From Gymnothorax reevesii (Eukaryota > Chordata > Actinopteri > Anguilliformes > Muraenidae), in NCBI GenBank assembly GCA_029721435.1, contig CM056577.1, positions 116,124,219 through 116,188,218 of the forward strand: a stretch of DNA of 64,000 nt, read 5' to 3'. Under the pieces are notes generated by a model. The model had not been told where the DNA came from, did not search any database, and was given only the letters and a program-made list of their open reading frames with translations. Shown here one piece after another: positions 1 to 10,950 of this stretch; position 1 is the stretch's first letter, and the number at the start of each line of letters is the position of its first letter. The position numbers and the translations under genes were made by a program.

Positions 1-1190
1 AGCACAGAGTAAAATTTTCGAGCAAATTTAAGCACCCAGAAATATATGATAAACAAAAGGGATACCTTTATAAGTCCATATTCCTCGAGTTACAGTAGCA
101 AATTTTCACCTCTGAAATTTTGAAGGACTTAGCTGAAATACTTTTCAAGATATAGCCATTTGAAAGTAGCTCCTCGGAAATCGCTGTTCAAAAATGGCCA
201 GAGTTTGGTTGCGAAAATATTGTTTTAATGGCGAAACTATTAAGAGTTGACAGCTAAAATTTTGGATTAATCCTACTAGGAGGTGAATGAACCCGCTGGA
301 ATTTTTCAGGCAAATCTGAGATGGTAAAGTGGTAAATTTCTCAGAGATTCAGGCATTTGACATGGAATGACCCTTATGTCAGTGGACAGACGGTGGTAAG
401 ATGTGAAGGTTAGTATGGCTCTGTAATTTGGAAAAACAGTGGTTAATAGTGGAGTTAATTGTGGCTGTGTGCTTTAGGCAGGCAGTGATTTATTAACCCG
501 CCACGAAGCGGATCGGGGAATATTTGAATGGAGCTCGTCCGTCCGTCCATCTGTCCGGGTTCAATGGGGACAAGTTCTTGCGGAATCTATTGCACCTTCA
601 TGGGTAAAATTTTGTGTATTGCCAGTACTAATGACCCTATTGAATGGGCTCGACAATTGATTCCGAGAAATTTATTTTAACGAAGTTATGGCCCTTGACT
701 CGGAACTTGGTGTATGGGTGTTGCAGTAGGAATATGGAATCTCCCGTGATCATTCTTCCCCTGGCGGGGGACATTGGTGACAATGTTGCCTTGTTGTAAC
801 TTAGTTTGACTCTGCTTTGGGCAGATGGTGATTAATTGTGGAGTTTAATTTTTGCTTTAGACAGGCATTGTTTATTAGTAAAGATTAGCTTGACTATATT
901 TCTAGCAAGCAGTGGTTAGTAATGGTGTTTAATTTGGCTATGCTTTGGGCAAGCAGTGGTTAATAATCGCGTTTAGATTGACTATGCATCGAGCAGTCTA
1001 TGGTTAATTATGGTGTTTAGTTTGGCTATGCTATGGGTAGGCAGTGGTTCATGATGGTATTTATTTTGACTGCTCTGGGCAAGCAGTGGTTAATAATGAT
1101 GTTTATTTTAACTGCTCTGGGCAAGCAGTGGTTAATAATGATGTTTATTTTAACTGCTCTGGGCAAGCAGTGGTTAAAAATTACCAGTGT
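1..1190. other. Gene-free; old repeat copies
   Basis: No coding exon seen. From about 800 on, phrases such as gggcaagcagtggttaataat recur at 40-80 bp spacing and look like worn-out copies of the minisatellite that follows. At 497-775 a stretch running from cccgccacgaagcgg to ctggcgggggac resembles a MITE-type repeat. Confidence 0.4.
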
Positions 1191-2320
1191 TTAGTTTGAC
1201 GTAGAGCTTTGGAGAGTCAGTAGTAAATCTTGTTTCAGTTTGCCTCTGCTTTGGGCAGGCAGGGTTAATCATATTTTAGGTTTACTCTATATTTAAGACA
1301 GGCAATGGTAAATCTTAGTCCAGATTGACTTTGTACTTTGGGCCGGCAATGGTTAATCTTTATTTTTTTAAACTGCTACTATGGGCAGGCAATGTTAATT
1401 GTAGTTTAGTCTGACTCTGATTTTGGCATGCAGTGGTAAATTGTAGCTTAGTTTCAGTCTCTGCTTTGAGCAGGCAGTGGTATCGGTAGTATAGTTTGAC
1501 TTCGCTTTGGGCAGGCAGTGTTTAACTGCAGTTTAGTTTGACTCTGCTTTTGGCAAGCAGAGGTTAACTGCAGTATAGTTTGACTTTCTTTTGGGCAGGC
1601 AGGGGTTAACTGCAGTATAGTTTGACTCTGCTTTGGGCAGATAGGGGTTAACTGCAGTATAGTTTGACTTTGTTTTGGGCAGGCAGGGGTAAACTGGAGC
1701 TTAGTTAGACTCTTCTTTGGGCTGGCAGGGGTTAACTGGAATATAGTTTGACTTTGTTTTGGGCAGGCGGGGGTTAACTGGAGTTTAGTTTGACTCTGCT
1801 TTGGGCAGGCAGGGGTTAACTGCAGTATAGTTTGACTTCCTTTTGGGCTGGCAGTGGTTAACTGGAGTATACTTTCACTCCACTTTGGGCAGGCAGGGGT
1901 TAACTGTAGTATAGTTTGACTCTGCTTTGGGCAGGCGGGGGTTAACTGCAATATAGTTTGACTCTGCTTTGGGCAGGCAGGGGTTGACTGCAGTATATTT
2001 TGACTGCTTTGGGCAGGCAGGGGTTAACTGCAGTATAGTTTGACTTCATTTTGGGCAGGCAGGGGTGAACTACGGTATATGTTCACTCCACTTTGGGCAG
2101 GCAGGGGTTAACTGCAGTATAGTTTGACTCTGCTTTGGACAGGCAGGGGTTAACTGCAGTTTAGTTTGACTGCTTTTGGCAGGCAGGGTTAACTGCAATA
2201 TAGTTTGACTCTGCTTTGAGCAGGCGGGGGTTAACTGCAGTATAGTTTCACTCTGCTTTGGGTGGGCAGGGGTTAACTGCAGTATAGTTTGACTCTGCTT
2301 TGGGCAGGTTGTTGCTAAAA
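1190..2320. repeat. 42-bp minisatellite
   Basis: Roughly 25 tandem units of about 42 bp, built from tagtttgactctgctttggg and caggcaggggttaactgcag. Units at 1600-2310 are very alike; those before 1400 are increasingly divergent. Because 42 is a multiple of three, the - strand stays open for long runs with a 14-residue period, but this is a by-product of the repeat. Confidence 0.9.
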
Positions 2321-4600
2321 GCATTGAGTTCTACTCTGGGGATGTCTCTCCAGCAGGAGGGTGGTGGCCACTGCCTGACGTCAGTCTTTGTTGGGTTTTG
2401 CTCAGCTCTTCCTGCCAGTCAGGAATTCCCCTGATCACATGATCACAGAGCCTGGGGTGATGGGGCGGAAACTACACTTTTTTTTTTCTTTTTGAAAGTG
2501 TGTGTGTGTATGGGTGCGCGTTCGCAGTTGCGGGTTAGTATGTGCATGCGCCAAGACAGGTGTGACCGGCACTGCAGTTATACGCACTCGTCTGACTCCA
2601 GGAAAGCTTGGGGCTTTTATTCGGGGTGAGAGGTCAGCTGAGGTCGCCAGAAAGACATCGGATCTCCCCATTCGAAAGCATTCTTGGTCCCACGAGAGCT
2701 GAGGCGAAGACCATATTTAAAACGCAACTGAAAAACTCACAGAGAGAGGGGAAGCGACAGAGCAAGCAAGGTCAGTTTGTTTTTCCTCCTCTATTACGCA
2801 GCTCGTAAGCCTGCCAGAGAGCTCCTGTGAGGGGGTCTCGGGCTAAACATGCAGGTATTCCCTCACCTTCAGCCCTCTTTACTCCTGCCTGCTTAATGGG
2901 TCTCGTTGGAGTTCTTGGAGTTTTCAGAAACCAGGGGAAGGAGCTCTGAAAAAGGGGACATCATTTCTGAGGGTTCTGAGGGTGAATAGAGGAAACTGAG
3001 AAGGGGGTTGAGATGTTCGCTACAGCCTTACTTCCCTGGGTTTGCATCTGTGCTACTGCTGGGAGCAAAGTGTACTTCTGTAAATAGAGATGAGAAATTT
3101 TGCCCTGTGTATTCTGTAATTGTTGTTTTCCAGCAGGGTCGGTGCAGTTAAGTGTATACCAGGTTGCGTAAGAACGCCTAAGCCGAAAATATTAGTGTTC
3201 TTCTGCACTGAGACACAAACAGGAAGCTTCTGGAAGGCTTGCTGTAGCTGCATCGGCAGGTTGCAGGGCTTGCTCTTGCACCGCGGCAGTTTGTAAGGAG
3301 ATCCAGCCGGGTCTAAACCTGTGGTTTTTTTTTTTTTTTTTTCTCGCTCAGCAGATGCTGCACGGCAAGAACTGGCACATTCAGCGGAGGGGATTTTCTT
3401 GTGTAAACGTTTCAGTCAAGCCCTTCGCACACAGTCCAGTCTGGCTCTGCATTCAAAGGTTCTCCCTATCTGCTTCTGCAGTTTTTTTGAGGGCAAACAA
3501 AGAATTTCCCAGCGAAGCTATCAGTAGTCCATCAATACAATGGTCATTCAGGGCATGCGGTACAAAGCGGGTGCAGTTTCAGAGGTGAAGGTTCGTCGTT
3601 GTGGAAATAAACGTTCCCATACTTGAGTGTAGAAGTGAAGTCACTTGAGAGCTGGGAGCTGCACGGTTAAAGTGAAACTCATCCATGAGCCAAAGTTTCA
3701 CTTCCTCTCTCTTAGCGGGTCAGGAGGCAGGGGAAAGAAAAAACGGAAGCATTTTTGTTTTTGTTTTCATCTCATGCCATTTTTTATTTCTGTGTTAGGA
3801 TTCCCACCACTAAGAAAGTCACGAGGTGTGGAAATGGCTCCAGTCTCCGCAAGTTACTTCCTGGTGTGGAATTCTGGCAAAATTTGTGGGAGCTACACCC
3901 TCCCTTCCATGGCACTGCCTCGGGCTACGGAGGATTTTCAGACCTCGTCACGGTAGTGATTGCCCTCGCTAATTGCTGCGCTAACTAAGCTCATGGCTCT
4001 CATGAAGTGCGCGAGATGGCCCAGAGCACTGATAATTAATCACGTTTATTGCAGGAGAGCGTTTAAGGAAGGCTTTGCTCTTTATCACGGCCAAGTGCTC
4101 CTTCCCTCCCTCGCCCACTCACTTTCCCCTCTACATGTGCCTTGTCCATGACCGGTGTAAAGACGGTCTGCTCTCTGGCTGTAGCTAACACAGATGAGCT
4201 CCCATTCAGACCCCATATAGGTTCAATTTTGCAAACGTATTTGTGCATCTTTCTATCCACACACAAGGATACAATGAAAAAGAAACATTGGGTGTAATCC
4301 AGGCCTCAACATTCCCCAAAAAATGAGCATGTTAGGTTGAGGAAAAAAACAGAAAACCTGAATGAGTTGGGGAGACTGACGTTAGGGGCCTTCCTCGTGG
4401 TGAAGGGAAGGTGGGCTTCAGATGTTGCCGTGAGTCCCGAGTGCAGGTGTTTACATTTACGTCTCTGTGGCCTGCCTGTTTTTGTTCCTGCTCCTGTTCT
4501 CACTCAGATCTGAGTTCAGGTCTCACCGTGGCGTTGGGTGAGCATTTGCCTTGTGTTTAAGCTGTACTGCGAAGTGTTTGACCTGGACTAGAGGAGCTGG
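2321..4600. other. Gene-free, mostly unique sequence
   Basis: No exon recognised. A T17 tract lies near 3325. The stretch 3950-4070 (ctaattgctgcgctaac, gataattaatcacg) has the look of a conserved non-coding element, not tested. Confidence 0.4.
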
Positions 4601-6110
4601 CGAAATGAATTGAAGACTGAAGATGATACAATTGAAGAGTGGGGGACTAAAGTATAGAAATGAGAGGGGAACTAAAGAGTACATGGTAAAAAAAAATAGT
4701 GACTAAGGGTGCTTGTCAATTTTCTGAACTGTGAACGCATTCATTTTTGATCGTACGCCTGTCCATTTTTGGATGCGTTCGAGGCTGCAAACCTGGTCAC
4801 TGTGTTCGATAATGAACACCCTTCCATTCATTTTCTGATGCGTTCATTTCCCGATGTGTTCATTCTCCGATGCCTGCCCAAGGCCTGATGCGTTCATCTA
4901 TGTGTGAATTGAGCTTTTAGATTACGGGCGCGGATATTCTTTTGAGAACGACGACTGAATATGGATGACGGATTATATAAACGCTTGTACGGGCCTATTT
5001 CAAATTCTCAGTTCCTTAAAGTGAAATAGTTCTCATTGTCATTGTCAGGTTTTTTCCATATGAAGTGAACTTGTTCTCATTGTCATTGTTGTTTTTTTTT
5101 TTCATATACTGGGTATCTGCCTGCTAAAGATCATTTGCCAATTTAGGTGACGCTTCAGGAATAGGATTATATGCGACCTACTCCTGTTCTCTGAACAAAA
5201 ACATATTCTGGTTATCTAAACAAGAACATATTAAACTTAGTTGACAGAACAAATTAAGTATTAATCGTGCACATCATCCAAAAGTCTTGTCACCGGTATT
5301 CCAGCGTGCTGCATGAATTGAGGACTCACTCAGTGATATGTACCCCTGAACCAGATAATCCCCATGGCATCACAAGACTACTTAGTAGTTTATCTTGCAA
5401 TCAAGCTTATTCATTAATTCAACTGATTACACCCTTATAATAAGTGTTATATTCATAAAGGGGGAAGGGTCACCGCAAAATGAACACATGCTCGTTCGTT
5501 TTTGAACACTCTGCCGTTTGTTTTATAGCTGAACAGGAATGGAGACTTGTTCATTTTTGAATGCCTGTTTAAATTTGAATGCATTCAGTATATTGACAAG
5601 ATCCCTAAGAATGAGGGAAGTGAATCATTGGGGACTAAAGTAAAAAAAAACAGCAGGGGACTAAAGGGTAGGTGGCAAGAGGGAAGTGAATAGTTTGGGA
5701 CTAAAGTAAAAAAAAAAAAAAAACAGCAGGGGACTATAGAGTAGGCAAAAAGAATTAATGATTGAGAATGTGGGAAGTGAATAGCTGGGGAATAAAGTAT
5801 TAGTTAACAGAGCAGCAGACTAAATTGACAAAAAAAAATTCTTGACTTAAAAGTATGGAACGAGGCATGTAAATGGATAAATGTATGCAACAAATGGGTA
5901 GGGAACCATAACTATTGGGAAGTGAAGAACAGGTGATTTAAAAAAATAAGCAATAATGGACAATGCAAATAAAAGAATAGGTGGCTTACGAGTGGGAGAC
6001 TAAAATGTTAGCTGACTGAAGCATGGGGGACTAAATGGTTTGGTGGTTAAAAGGAATTGGTGACCATGAACTGCAGGACTAATTTGTTGACTAATGTTTA
6101 CTGGTCCAAG
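4600..6110. repeat. Degenerate tandem repeat (ggggactaaag motif), interrupted by a MITE
   Basis: The phrase ggggactaaag with nearby gaagtgaatag and poly-A recurs at 4640, 4670, 5630, 5660, 5695, 5730 and further on in decayed form. The array is split by the insertion at 4707-5605. Confidence 0.6.
4707..5605. mobile_element. PIF/Harbinger-like MITE
   Basis: An 899-bp element. The left end gggtgcttgtcaattttctg and the reverse complement of the right end, gggatcttgtcaatatactg, form imperfect terminal inverted repeats. It is flanked by TAA at 4704-4706 and 5606-5608, a 3-bp target duplication as made by PIF/Harbinger transposases. No transposase frame. It lies inside the ggggactaaag array. Confidence 0.65.
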
Positions 6111-6814
6111 ATAATAGGCAAGCAAAGGGTAGGAGTTCCAGGAGGTGACTGAAGAGTCGGGTGCTAAGTATTTTTGACTAAATACTTGGTTTCTTAACGT
6201 GTTTGTGACTAAAACAGTGTGGGAACTCCAACTCAGGATGCATTTTTTGCTTTTTCTGGGAAAAAGTATAAGCTACAACATGTAGTGCAGTTCTGGGAAT
6301 CTGTTGTGCAGCTAGCCTACTAGCCTGCGTGGTTCAGTCACTATTCGCCCCCATGGTTTCTTGCTTTTCTGAATCGTCTATAAGGAGTCCTTAATCTCGA
6401 CAGACCTTGCGTGCTCATGTAGACGAGTCAAAGCCCTGGCTGCTGATGTGTTTAGACAGGTCTTCTCGCGTCATGACAGCCTCCTGTTTCCCCCCTCTGT
6501 GCCGTGCGGCACTGCTGGGACCTGTCATCTTCGGACACGCTCAGTACTCTTTCCCTCCTCCTCTTCCTCCTCCTCCTCCGCTCGGGATCTGCGGCAGCAG
6601 TTCTGCATTACGTAAGGATCGCCTTTAGCTCCTAGCACTCTGAAAACTCCCGCAAGTGGCGTAGGGAGCTGTGGGATTCACTCCATCAGTGCTGCCTTTG
6701 AGTGTCGGGCACTGAGGTCTGCTCATGTAGGCAGATACGGGAGGGGCTCGGCCTGCTCGCTTTCGATCCCAACTGCCAGAGACTCAACAAGAGTTTGAGG
6801 GAGAGCAGACCAGG
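6111..6814. other. Gene-free
   Basis: Nothing recognised apart from a short (CCT)n run near 6556-6580. Confidence 0.5.
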
Positions 6815-7200
6815 ATGGTGCTGGTGATGAGGGTAGTAATGCTGAGGATGGTGATGGGGGTGGTAATGCTGAGGATGGTGATGTGGGTGGTAATGCTAAG
6901 GATGGTGATGTGGGTGGTAATGCTGAGGATGGTGTTGTGGGTGGTAGTGCTGAGGATGGTGATGTGGATGGTAATGCTGAGGATGGTGATGTGGGTGTTA
7001 ATGCTGAAGATGGTGATGTGGGTGGTAATGCTAAGGATGGTGATATAGGTGGAAATGCTGAGGATGGTGATGTGGGTGGTAATGCTGAGGATGGTGATAT
7101 GGGTGGTAATGCTGAGGATGGTGATGTGGGTGGTAATGCTGAGGATGGTGATGTAGGTGGTAATGTTGAGGATGATGATGTGGGCGGTAGTGATGATGAT
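6815..7200. repeat. 27-bp minisatellite
   Basis: About 13-14 tandem copies of a 27-bp unit of the type gatgtgggtggtaatgctga plus ggatggt, running into (gatgat)n near 7190-7225. The period is a multiple of three, so all three + frames stay open; one reads as Gly/Asn/Ala/Glu/Asp repeats. No splice context or homology suggests a protein. Confidence 0.88.
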
Positions 7201-7239
7201 GGTGGTGATGATGAAGATGATGGTGGTTATAGATGATTA

Positions 7240-9430
7240 TGAGAGTGGTGATGACGAGGCCGAGGAAGAATTTGAATGCGGTAATGTGGGAAAAGTTACG
7301 GTTATGAGTCAGGGCTGGTTAATGAGTTAGTTGACCCATTTGGAATCGAGATGAGAGTTGTTTGGTTTTTTGCAAAGACCTCATCTCTGCCCATTGGCAT
7401 GTCTCCGCTACATTTGTGCAGTTTCCATGCCTGGCCCACCATTTTTGTTCCAAAATATCTGACTTACTGGAAAATAACAACTGTTTTCTTTTCAGTCTTG
7501 CAGTGTTTTTGTGCCATTCAAACAAACACTGAACTTAAGTACCCCAGTGAGCCAAGAGCTTTTGCACAAAGTGACATGAATTTTCCACAGAAAAGTGTGT
7601 CAATTTTGCTGAAAAACGAGTGTTTACTGGCAACAGCCTTCCCAAAATGGGATGGAAAAATGAATGTTTTCCCTGTGCGGGTGTTTACTGCGCGCAAGCA
7701 TCGCCGGAACATTCCAAGGGGATTCTGACCTTCTCTGGTGCGGAGGACAGAGCTGTAGAGCCCACCTGCTACGCCTCAGCGCTGCCCTCTGTAGGTTATG
7801 TAATGTAGTTTTTTTGTTTCCTCTCATGTGATCCATACATGAAGTTATTTTTTTTTTCTCTGAGTGACATTAACAAGCTTTTCAACAGACCAATGAGAAC
7901 TCCAGCATCCAGTGCAGGAGGTGGGGGATATTTTCCCCATGATGTCACTATACCATTTTTATCAGTGTTTCAGGACTGTCAATGATGACCAGGGAAGCTT
8001 ACACTTAGAGCTAAACCACTTTACTGTTTACTTAGGTTTATGTGCCTGACCTCATTATGTAAACTACTTGCCCTCTAAAAGATGCGTTTTCGTATCTCGG
8101 TTTGACCTGGATAGATAACACATCTATAAAAAGGTACCAGCAGCAGCATCTGAACGTGTACATGCTGATAGCACAAGTGGGCAAAGTACTGAGGCTGCAT
8201 GTTAGGCAGCTCTTTGTCCTGAGAGTTTATTTTAAAACCAGGGAATTTTAAAAAGTCAAAGTCACTAAATCTGACTTTGATTGTTCTTACATCACATTGT
8301 ACCATGTACAAAAAAATGAAGTTTTTTTTTTTCAGTGTTTTGTTTTATCTGTCATTTATTACTCTTTTCATATCTCCAATTTTTGTGTTCGTTATTTTAA
8401 CCCTTTAAACTCTGATTTTCACTTTCATTTTCCCCTTAAGTAGGTTCAAAATCAGAAAAAGCTTTTTTTTCATATTGTAGGACATTGTCACATGCATATT
8501 CTGTATGTGCAATATTGAGAGAAATATTCATACCTGGGATGCCATGTTTTTATGGCTGCTGCATCACGTCAAATGGAAAATACTTATATCTTGTGCATCA
8601 TTTTATATACATTTCCAGGGCTGTATTTCAGCAGGACACTTTTACTACTGTTGGAAGCCTTGGGATCTTCACTAGAATTTAAAATAGGCCTGAAGTTCCA
8701 CAGGTTTGAATGCAGCTGCTGCATTTGATGGGTGCATATATGGGTCCATAGGTAGGATCAGATTAATTATAGTTAATTTGAAATGAATTGATATTGAATC
8801 ATTGGACTTAAATCATTTGCTTTAGTTTCAACCCTTGTAATTAACATATGTTTATTTTTTCGGCAAACAGTCTCATTTTGAAGCGGTGCACCGATTATGG
8901 TTATTTCAGTACCAGCACCATTAATCCAGAAAACTGTGGCACAGCCGGAGGTAACTTCAGTGAAACACTGCTGCACCATGGATGGAGGGATATTTACTGC
9001 CCTGAGAATTAGCTGAAGCACTACTCTCCTTTCCCCGACCTTCTCTTGCTGTTTTTTTAAATTTTTTTTTTATTTTTGAGGCGTCGTCACCGTTCAGACG
9101 AACTTGGGCGATTGAGCCCAGCATACCCTATTCAGCGAAGTCATTTCACTCCGGCGGGGACCAAAAGCTGATGTTTTCACTGAGGGGTGCGGACAGACAG
9201 ACAGACAGACTGAGTTGCGGACAAACGGAGAGGAGCGGAGAGCGGGCTGGCTGCTGTTGGGTGGAGCTGGAGGAGTCTCTGACACAAAGGGACAGCCGCA
9301 ATAGGGGGGATGGTGTGGATGTGCTTTGGGTTGTAGGAGGGAGGGAAGCAGAGAGGGAGAGGGAGGTGTGCGGCACCAGTTACTGTGGACCCCAGCAATG
9401 GGGGTGGGGTGAGGTATTACATAACTGCAC
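7240..9430. other. Gene-free
   Basis: No exon or recognisable repeat apart from short homopolymers. A (GACA)n run lies at 9192-9210. Confidence 0.45.
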
Positions 9431-9434
9431 CCCC

Positions 9435-9442
9435 CTCTTTCT

Positions 9443-9474
<32 letters not shown>

Positions 9475-9475
9475 C
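9435..9475. repeat. (CT)n microsatellite
   Basis: Pure CT dinucleotide run of about 35 bp after a short imperfect stretch. Confidence 0.9.
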
Positions 9476-9519
9476 GCTCCTTGCTGTAGCTGTTCGCTCT
9501 TTAGCATCCATCCTCGCGT

Positions 9520-9696
9520 GTGGGGGTGGGTGGGCGTGTTTGTTTGTGTGCGTTTTTGCCTGCGTGTGCACGTGTATGCGCTTGTGTGAATGCGAACTTA
9601 TCTAATCTACGTGCCTGTTTCGTGTGTGTGTTAATGTGCAAGTGTGTGAGCTTGTGCAAATGTGCATGTCTGCATATATTCTTGTGTGTGTGTGCG

Positions 9697-9730
<34 letters not shown>

Positions 9731-9735
9731 TGAGT
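9520..9735. repeat. (TG)n-rich tract
   Basis: Imperfect TG dinucleotides throughout, with a pure run at 9701-9727. Confidence 0.85.
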
Positions 9736-9784
9736 GAGCTGCCAAACATCAGGCTCTGGTTTTCCCTGCAGATGGTGGGGAAAG

Positions 9785-10110
9785 TCATTAAAACATCCAG
9801 CATGATGTTGCTTAAATGTTGAGCATTTTGTTGTTTAAACATTCAGCATGATGTTATTTTAAATTTTCAGGGTCTTGGTATTTAAACATTCAATATTGTA
9901 TTATTTAAATATTCAGTATTATGTTGTTTATTTTCGTAGCATTATATTGTTTAAATATTCAGAATTACGTCCTGTAAATGTTTGGAATTACATTCTTTTT
10001 GACATACGGCGTAATGTTATTTTTAGTGTTTGGAATTATTTTGTTAACCTTTGGCATTATGTTGTTGAAACGTTCTGCGTCATGTCATTTAAACGTTGTG
10101 CTTTTGTTGG
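9785..10110. repeat. Degenerate ~27-bp tandem repeat
   Basis: Successive phrases of the form atgttgtttaaacattcag with substitutions (ttaaatgttgagcatt, ttaaacattcagcatga, ttaaatattcagtattatg, gtaaatgtttggaattac) recur every 25-30 bp. An old minisatellite. Confidence 0.7.
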
Positions 10111-10611
10111 CCTCGACTCGCTTCCTTGGCAAGCGTTTGCCCTGGGTAAACTGCAGTGCCGTCAAAATGCAAATTACAACAACAGTGGAAAACAAATGTA
10201 AACGAAACCAGGCTGATTACTGCGGCTTTTACCACCCCAGGGAACATTATCCACAAAGCGTGTAAACGATCAGCCCGGACTGCGGCTCTGTCTGTCTGTC
10301 TCTGTCTGTCTGTCTCTCAAGGGCAGGGGCGGCACTGGCCACCTGTTGAATTTGATTGGCCTCCCCAGGTGCCAGTCAAGTGTTCCCTCTTCTAATTGCC
10401 CATAATTATCAGCAGTTGTGTGCCCCTCCCCCCTTACTGAGTCTGTGAGCCCCCCCCAAAGTAAACATTGGAAGCCCGGTCAGTCTGATACAGCAGGTTT
10501 GTTCGGTGTTGTGTTTGAGATGAGAGAAGGTGTTATTCAGAGAGCAGTGATTAATTGCTGCTCAAGTTTTAATAATAATGCATCAGTTTTATATAATGCT
10601 TTTCTTTCACA

Positions 10612-10950
10612 ATGGATACATTATTCATTCACTCACACATTCACACTCTGATGGTAGTAAACTACATTTTTGTAGCCACAGCTGCCCTGGGGCAGACTGA
10701 CGGAAGCGCAGCTGCCAGTATGTGCCTACGGCCCCTCCGACCACAACCAAACATTCTCACACAGCCATACAAGAGTGTTCCTATGTTGCATGTTTTTGTG
10801 GGTGGGGGAAACCGTAGTACCTGGAGAAAACCCACGCGAACACGGGGCAAACACTCCACACAGAAAGGCCCCAGGCCGGATTCGAACCCACGACCTTCTT
10901 GCTGTGAGGCAGTAGGCAATAGCGCTAACCACTGTGCCACCGTGCCGCCC
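10612..10950 (-). mobile_element. tRNA-headed SINE, - orientation
   Basis: On the - strand it starts at 10950 with gggcggcacggtggcacag, has a pol III B box gggttcgaatcc (10880-10891) and the tgtgtggagtgttt block common in fish SINEs, then a distinct body reaching gtgaatgtgtgagtgaatg near 10630. The head matches the copy at 44221; the tail does not. Confidence 0.75.

Noticed and set aside
1190..2320. Possible CRISPR-like array of regular repeats
   Set aside because: Units are contiguous without unique spacers, and the genome is eukaryotic.
1454..2324. Long open - strand frames with 14-residue repeats
   Set aside because: They are the direct result of a 42-bp tandem repeat; no splice signals, start context or homology.
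9094..9605. Open frames on both strands around 9.1-9.6 kb
   Set aside because: Created by (CT)n, (GACA)n and (TG)n microsatellites.
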